Source: Ferrovibrio sp965278975
GTDB taxonomy: Bacteria > Pseudomonadota > Alphaproteobacteria > Ferrovibrionales > Ferrovibrionaceae
Length of the DNA stretch: 64,000 bases
Assembly: GCF_965278975.1 (NCBI RefSeq)
Contig: NZ_OZ257126.1
Location: forward strand, 992,001 to 1,056,000
Direction: 5' to 3'
Shown: one piece after another, positions 61,404 to 64,000 of the stretch
Layout of the letters: each line of letters begins with the position of its first letter
Numbering within the stretch: position 1 is the first letter of the stretch
Program-made: the position numbers and the translations under genes
The notes under the pieces: model-generated
Told to the model about the DNA's origin: nothing
What the model saw: the letters and a program-made list of their open reading frames with translations, nothing else
The model's database searches: none

Positions 61404-62582
61404 CTAAATAATATTCTTCTCGATGATCGGCTGGTTGTTGAGCAGCCGCTGCGGCCCGAGATCGCTTAAATCCAGGCTGCGATAGGCGCCGAACAGGATC
61501 AGTTCGGCGATGCCGCGCCCGGCGGCGGGCGATTGCTGCATGCCGTGGCCGGAAAAGCCATTCGCCATCAGGAAATTGTCATACCCCGGCACCGGCCCGA
61601 TGATGGCATTGTGATCGAAATGGTTCATGTCGTAATGCCCCGCCCAGGCATTGCTGAACTTGATTGCCTCGAAGGCCGGCACACGATGCGCCAAGGCCGG
61701 CCATAGCACTTCTTCATAGAGGCCGTAATCGACATCCAGCGAAGCCTGCTGCTCGGGCGTGTCCCCTTCGCGCGGCGGCGGCCCGGCGATGAAGCCCGCA
61801 CCTTCGGCGCGGAACCAGACGCCGCTGGTATCGATCACCAGCGGACAGGCCGGCAGGGTTTCCTTGCAGGTGAAGACGAAGACGCAATGGCGCTCCGGCG
61901 CCAGCGGGAAATCCACCCCGGCCATGCCGAGAATAGCCGCCGCATGCGGGCCGGCGCCATTCACGGCAAAGCCGCAGGCGATGTGCTCGCCGCTATCCAG
62001 CAACACCGCCTCGACCTTGCCGGCGGCAATCTCCAGGCCGGTGACGCTGGCGGTAATGTAGTCGGCGCCCAGCGCGCGGGCCTTGTTGCGGAAGGCCTGC
62101 AGCAGGCCATAGCCATCGAACCAGCCTTCATCGCGCAGGCCCAGCGAACCGAGCGCCAGGTCGCCGGTATTCAGCCAGGGAAAGCGCGTGCTCAAGGCGG
62201 CTGGTTCCAGCAGCGCGATATCGGCGCCGGCCTGGCGCTGGATCGCGTTATTCTCGCGCAGCACCGGCGCACCGGCCTCACTGGCGAGATAGAGATAGCC
62301 CGGCTCGGTGAGGCCGAGATGCGGCATCTCGCCATCGACATTGAGCAGTTCATCGGCGCGGCGCAGGAAATCGATGCCGAAGCGCGAGATGGCGATATTC
62401 ACCGGCGTGGAGAATTGCTGCCGGATCGAGGAAGCAGAAAGCGCCGAGGATGCGGTGCGGTAGGTCGGATCGCGCTCGATCACCGCCACGCTGAGGCGGG
62501 GATCGAGTGTTTTCAGATGATAGGCGATGGACGAGCCGATCACCCCGCCGCCGATAATGGCGACGTCATACCGCCGCGCCAT
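61404..62582 (-). CDS. FAD-dependent oxidoreductase (DAO family)
   Basis: A 392-residue flavoprotein. The dinucleotide motif is AIIGGGVIGSSIAYHL near the N-terminus. GLRDEGWFDGYGLLQAFRNKARALGADYI and NGFSGHGMQQSPAAGRGIAELI are seen in sarcosine/glycine-oxidase-like and FOXRED1-like proteins. It probably oxidises an amine or N-methyl amino acid, giving H2O2 or passing electrons on. It follows the small ABM gene by 3 bp. Confidence 0.88.
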   Translation of the reverse strand: MARRYDVAIIGGGVIGSSIAYHLKTLDPRLSVAVIERDPTYRTASSALSASSIRQQFSTPVNIAISRFGIDFLRRADELLNVDGEMPHLGLTEPGYLYLASEAGAPVLRENNAIQRQAGADIALLEPAALSTRFPWLNTGDLALGSLGLRDEGWFDGYGLLQAFRNKARALGADYITASVTGLEIAAGKVEAVLLDSGEHIACGFAVNGAGPHAAAILGMAGVDFPLAPERHCVFVFTCKETLPACPLVIDTSGVWFRAEGAGFIAGPPPREGDTPEQQASLDVDYGLYEEVLWPALAHRVPAFEAIKFSNAWAGHYDMNHFDHNAIIGPVPGYDNFLMANGFSGHGMQQSPAAGRGIAELILFGAYRSLDLSDLGPQRLLNNQPIIEKNII

Positions 62583-62585
62583 GTA

Positions 62586-62894
62586 TCAGGCCGCGCCCAG
62601 CACATGAATGGCGCGATTGGCGATCAGGTCCTTGGCCTTGAGGCCATATTCCTTCATATGCGGCGCCGCTGCATGAGCACGCAGATGCTCGATGCTGGCC
62701 CATTTCTCGATCACCACGAAAGCATCGTCGCCAAAGCGCGCCTGGGCCGCGCCGATGGCATCGATATCCACGGCGGCGCCATATTCGATGCAGCCATCTT
62801 CCGCCAGCACGGCCGGCACATTGGCGCGGAACAGGTCGAGCAGAGCGGCGCGCTGGCCCGGCTTGGCGGTGATGACGGCGATAACGTGAATCAT
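62586..62894 (-). CDS. ABM-domain monooxygenase (YgiN-like)
   Basis: A 102-residue dimeric ferredoxin-like-fold protein. VIAVITAKPGQRAALLDLFRANVPAVLAEDGCIEYG and FVVIEKWASIEHLRAHAAAPHMKEY are the ABM pattern. Members oxidise quinols or polyketides without a cofactor, or act on heme. Four bases separate it from the oxidoreductase start, so the two form an operon. Confidence 0.88.
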   Translation of the reverse strand: MIHVIAVITAKPGQRAALLDLFRANVPAVLAEDGCIEYGAAVDIDAIGAAQARFGDDAFVVIEKWASIEHLRAHAAAPHMKEYGLKAKDLIANRAIHVLGAA

Positions 62895-62942
62895 GAGGTT
62901 CCTCCGGTTGGTGCGCCGATGCTAACCAACCGGAGGAGACCT

Positions 62943-62968
62943 GACTACAGCTTGGTGACTACAGCTTG
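62943..62968 (-). repeat. 14-bp tandem duplication at a gene end
   Basis: GACTACAGCTTG occurs at 62943-62954 and again at 62957-62968, 14 bp apart. The second copy includes the stop codon of the binding-protein gene (CTA at 62959 on plus). Confidence 0.8.
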
Positions 62969-64000
62969 CAGCCGCTCTCGGCCACCGAGAAGAAGGCCTG
63001 GTTGCCCGGAATGGTGGCGAGCTTCTTGTAATAATCCCAGGGCTTCTTGCTCTCGGCGGGCTTCTTCACCTCGAACAGATACATGTCGTGCACCATGCGG
63101 CCATTCGACAGCACCTTGCCGCCCTGGCCGAAGAAATCATCCACCGGCAACTCCTTCAGCTTGGCCGAGACGGCCGCCGCGTCCTTGCTGTTTGCCGCCT
63201 TCACCGCCTTGAGATAGGACAGCGTGGCGGAATAGGTGCCGGCCTGGATCATGTTCGGCATCCGGCCGGTGCGCTTCATGAAGCGTTCGCCGAATTCGCG
63301 CGACTTGTCGTCATTGTCCCAGTAATAGCCCTCCGTCACCACCAGGCCCTGGCCGGATTGCAGGCCGAGGCCATGCACTTCCGCCAGCGTGGTGAGCAGA
63401 CCGGCGAGTTTCTGACCGCCGGCGGTGATGCCGAATTCGGCCGCCTGCTTGATCGAGTTCACCGTATCGGCGCCGGCATTGGCCAGGCCGACCACCTTGG
63501 CCTTGGAGGATTGCGCCTGCAGCAGGAAGGAAGCGAAGTCGGTGGCGTTCAGCGGATGCTTCACGGCGCCGAACACCTTGCCGCCCGAGGCGGTGACGAT
63601 CTTCGAGGTGTCTTCCTCAAGCTGATAGCCGAAAGCGTAATCGGCGGTGAGGAAAAACCAGGTATCGCCGCCGGCCTTGGTCAGCGCGCCGCCGGTGCCC
63701 ACTGCGAGCGCGCGGGTGTCATAGGCCCAGTGGAAGCCGAAGGCATGGCAGGCATCGCCGGTAAGCCGCGAGGTGGCGGCGCCGACCACGATATCCACCT
63801 TGCCCTTCTGCTTCGACAATTCATGCACCGCCAGCGCCACCGAGGAGGTGGTGAGTTCGGTGATCATGTCGACGCCGTCGATATCGTACCATTGCCGCGC
63901 GATGTTGGAGCCGACATCGGGCTTGTTCTGATGGTCGGCGGCGACCAGTTCGATCTTGCCGCCGAGCACGCTGCCGCCGAAATCCTCGATCGCCATGCGC
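62959..64000 (-). CDS. ABC transporter substrate-binding protein (Peripla_BP_6), 5' end outside window
   Basis: The reading frame is open to the right edge; 347 codons are seen. AIEDFGGSVLGGKIELVAADHQNKPDVGSNIARQWYD and ITELTTSSVALAVHELSKQKGKVDIVVGAAT are ligand-binding first-lobe segments of LivK-like proteins. HAFGFHWAYDTRALAVGTGGALTKAGGDTWFF is typical of homologues used for aromatic or amino-acid-like ligands. The signal peptide and any transporter partners are beyond 64000. The C-terminus is Cys-Lys-Leu. Confidence 0.88.
   Translation of the reverse strand, partial: RMAIEDFGGSVLGGKIELVAADHQNKPDVGSNIARQWYDIDGVDMITELTTSSVALAVHELSKQKGKVDIVVGAATSRLTGDACHAFGFHWAYDTRALAVGTGGALTKAGGDTWFFLTADYAFGYQLEEDTSKIVTASGGKVFGAVKHPLNATDFASFLLQAQSSKAKVVGLANAGADTVNSIKQAAEFGITAGGQKLAGLLTTLAEVHGLGLQSGQGLVVTEGYYWDNDDKSREFGERFMKRTGRMPNMIQAGTYSATLSYLKAVKAANSKDAAAVSAKLKELPVDDFFGQGGKVLSNGRMVHDMYLFEVKKPAESKKPWDYYKKLATIPGNQAFFSVAESGCKL

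Overview
The window comes from a high-GC Gram-negative chromosome, most likely an alphaproteobacterium of the Rhodospirillales type. This is inferred from the codon bias, the mix of Liv-type ABC, TRAP and acyl-CoA genes, the sox genes, the Tat-exported molybdenum hydroxylase, a CIO-type bd oxidase, and REP-like palindromes of the GGGAT-CCCGC-TTTCGC kind. No rRNA, tRNA, CRISPR array, insertion sequence or phage integrase was seen.

Layout. (1) 1-11421, minus strand: a type I secretion locus with an ABC exporter, an HlyD adaptor and, downstream, a giant RTX-like repeat protein. That gene starts at 7850 and runs off the left edge after at least 2,616 codons. It is built of about 56 units of 45-47 residues, arranged in a roughly 1.4-kb higher-order repeat. 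(2) 11628-16961: an HD-GYP protein, an LpxR-like outer-membrane protein, RecQ and an M81 (MlrC-like) peptidase. (3) 17063-21350: an SDR/acyl-CoA ligase pair, another SDR, a MarR regulator lying directly against a perfect 13-13-13 palindrome, and a DUF1398 protein. (4) 21351-37836: a contiguous acyl-CoA catabolic region with an ICL/PEP-mutase-family enzyme, an IclR regulator, a complete Liv-type transporter, MaoC hydratase, acyl-CoA dehydrogenase, MFE2-like SDR, an HMG-CoA-synthase-like/DUF35 fusion next to an SCP2-type thiolase, two AMP-forming ligases and an enoyl-CoA hydratase. Four promoter regions of this block carry the same three-half-site element, TTTCG-N4-ATGAAAT-N3-ATTTCG, which suggests one regulon. 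(5) 37840-47031: TetR-MATE, a cyanide-insensitive-type bd oxidase with a DUF2474 small subunit, a PAS protein, MarR-EmrA-EmrB, and a TetR. (6) 47083-53750: enoyl-CoA hydratase, a 2-oxoacid dehydrogenase E1 alpha/beta pair without E2/E3, a TRAP transporter and an SDR. (7) 53811-55333: a GST and a dehalogenase-like hydrolase. (8) 55334-59967: a tightly packed operon in which a two-subunit molybdenum hydroxylase is followed by soxX, soxY, soxZ and soxA, with no soxB or soxCD. (9) 60213-64000: dihydroorotase, a DAO-family oxidoreductase, an ABM-domain monooxygenase and a truncated ABC substrate-binding protein.

How the parts could work together. Region 4 contains what is needed to import an organic acid, activate it with CoA and run a full beta-oxidation-like cycle; the substrate is not evident. 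Region 8 places periplasmic thiosulfate-type carrier chemistry (SoxXA/SoxYZ) with an XDH-family molybdoenzyme, and this is the best candidate here for an undescribed pathway. Region 1 is a surface or secreted giant protein whose repeats have been homogenised by recombination. All functional statements are family-based inferences from reading the sequence; no database search was run.
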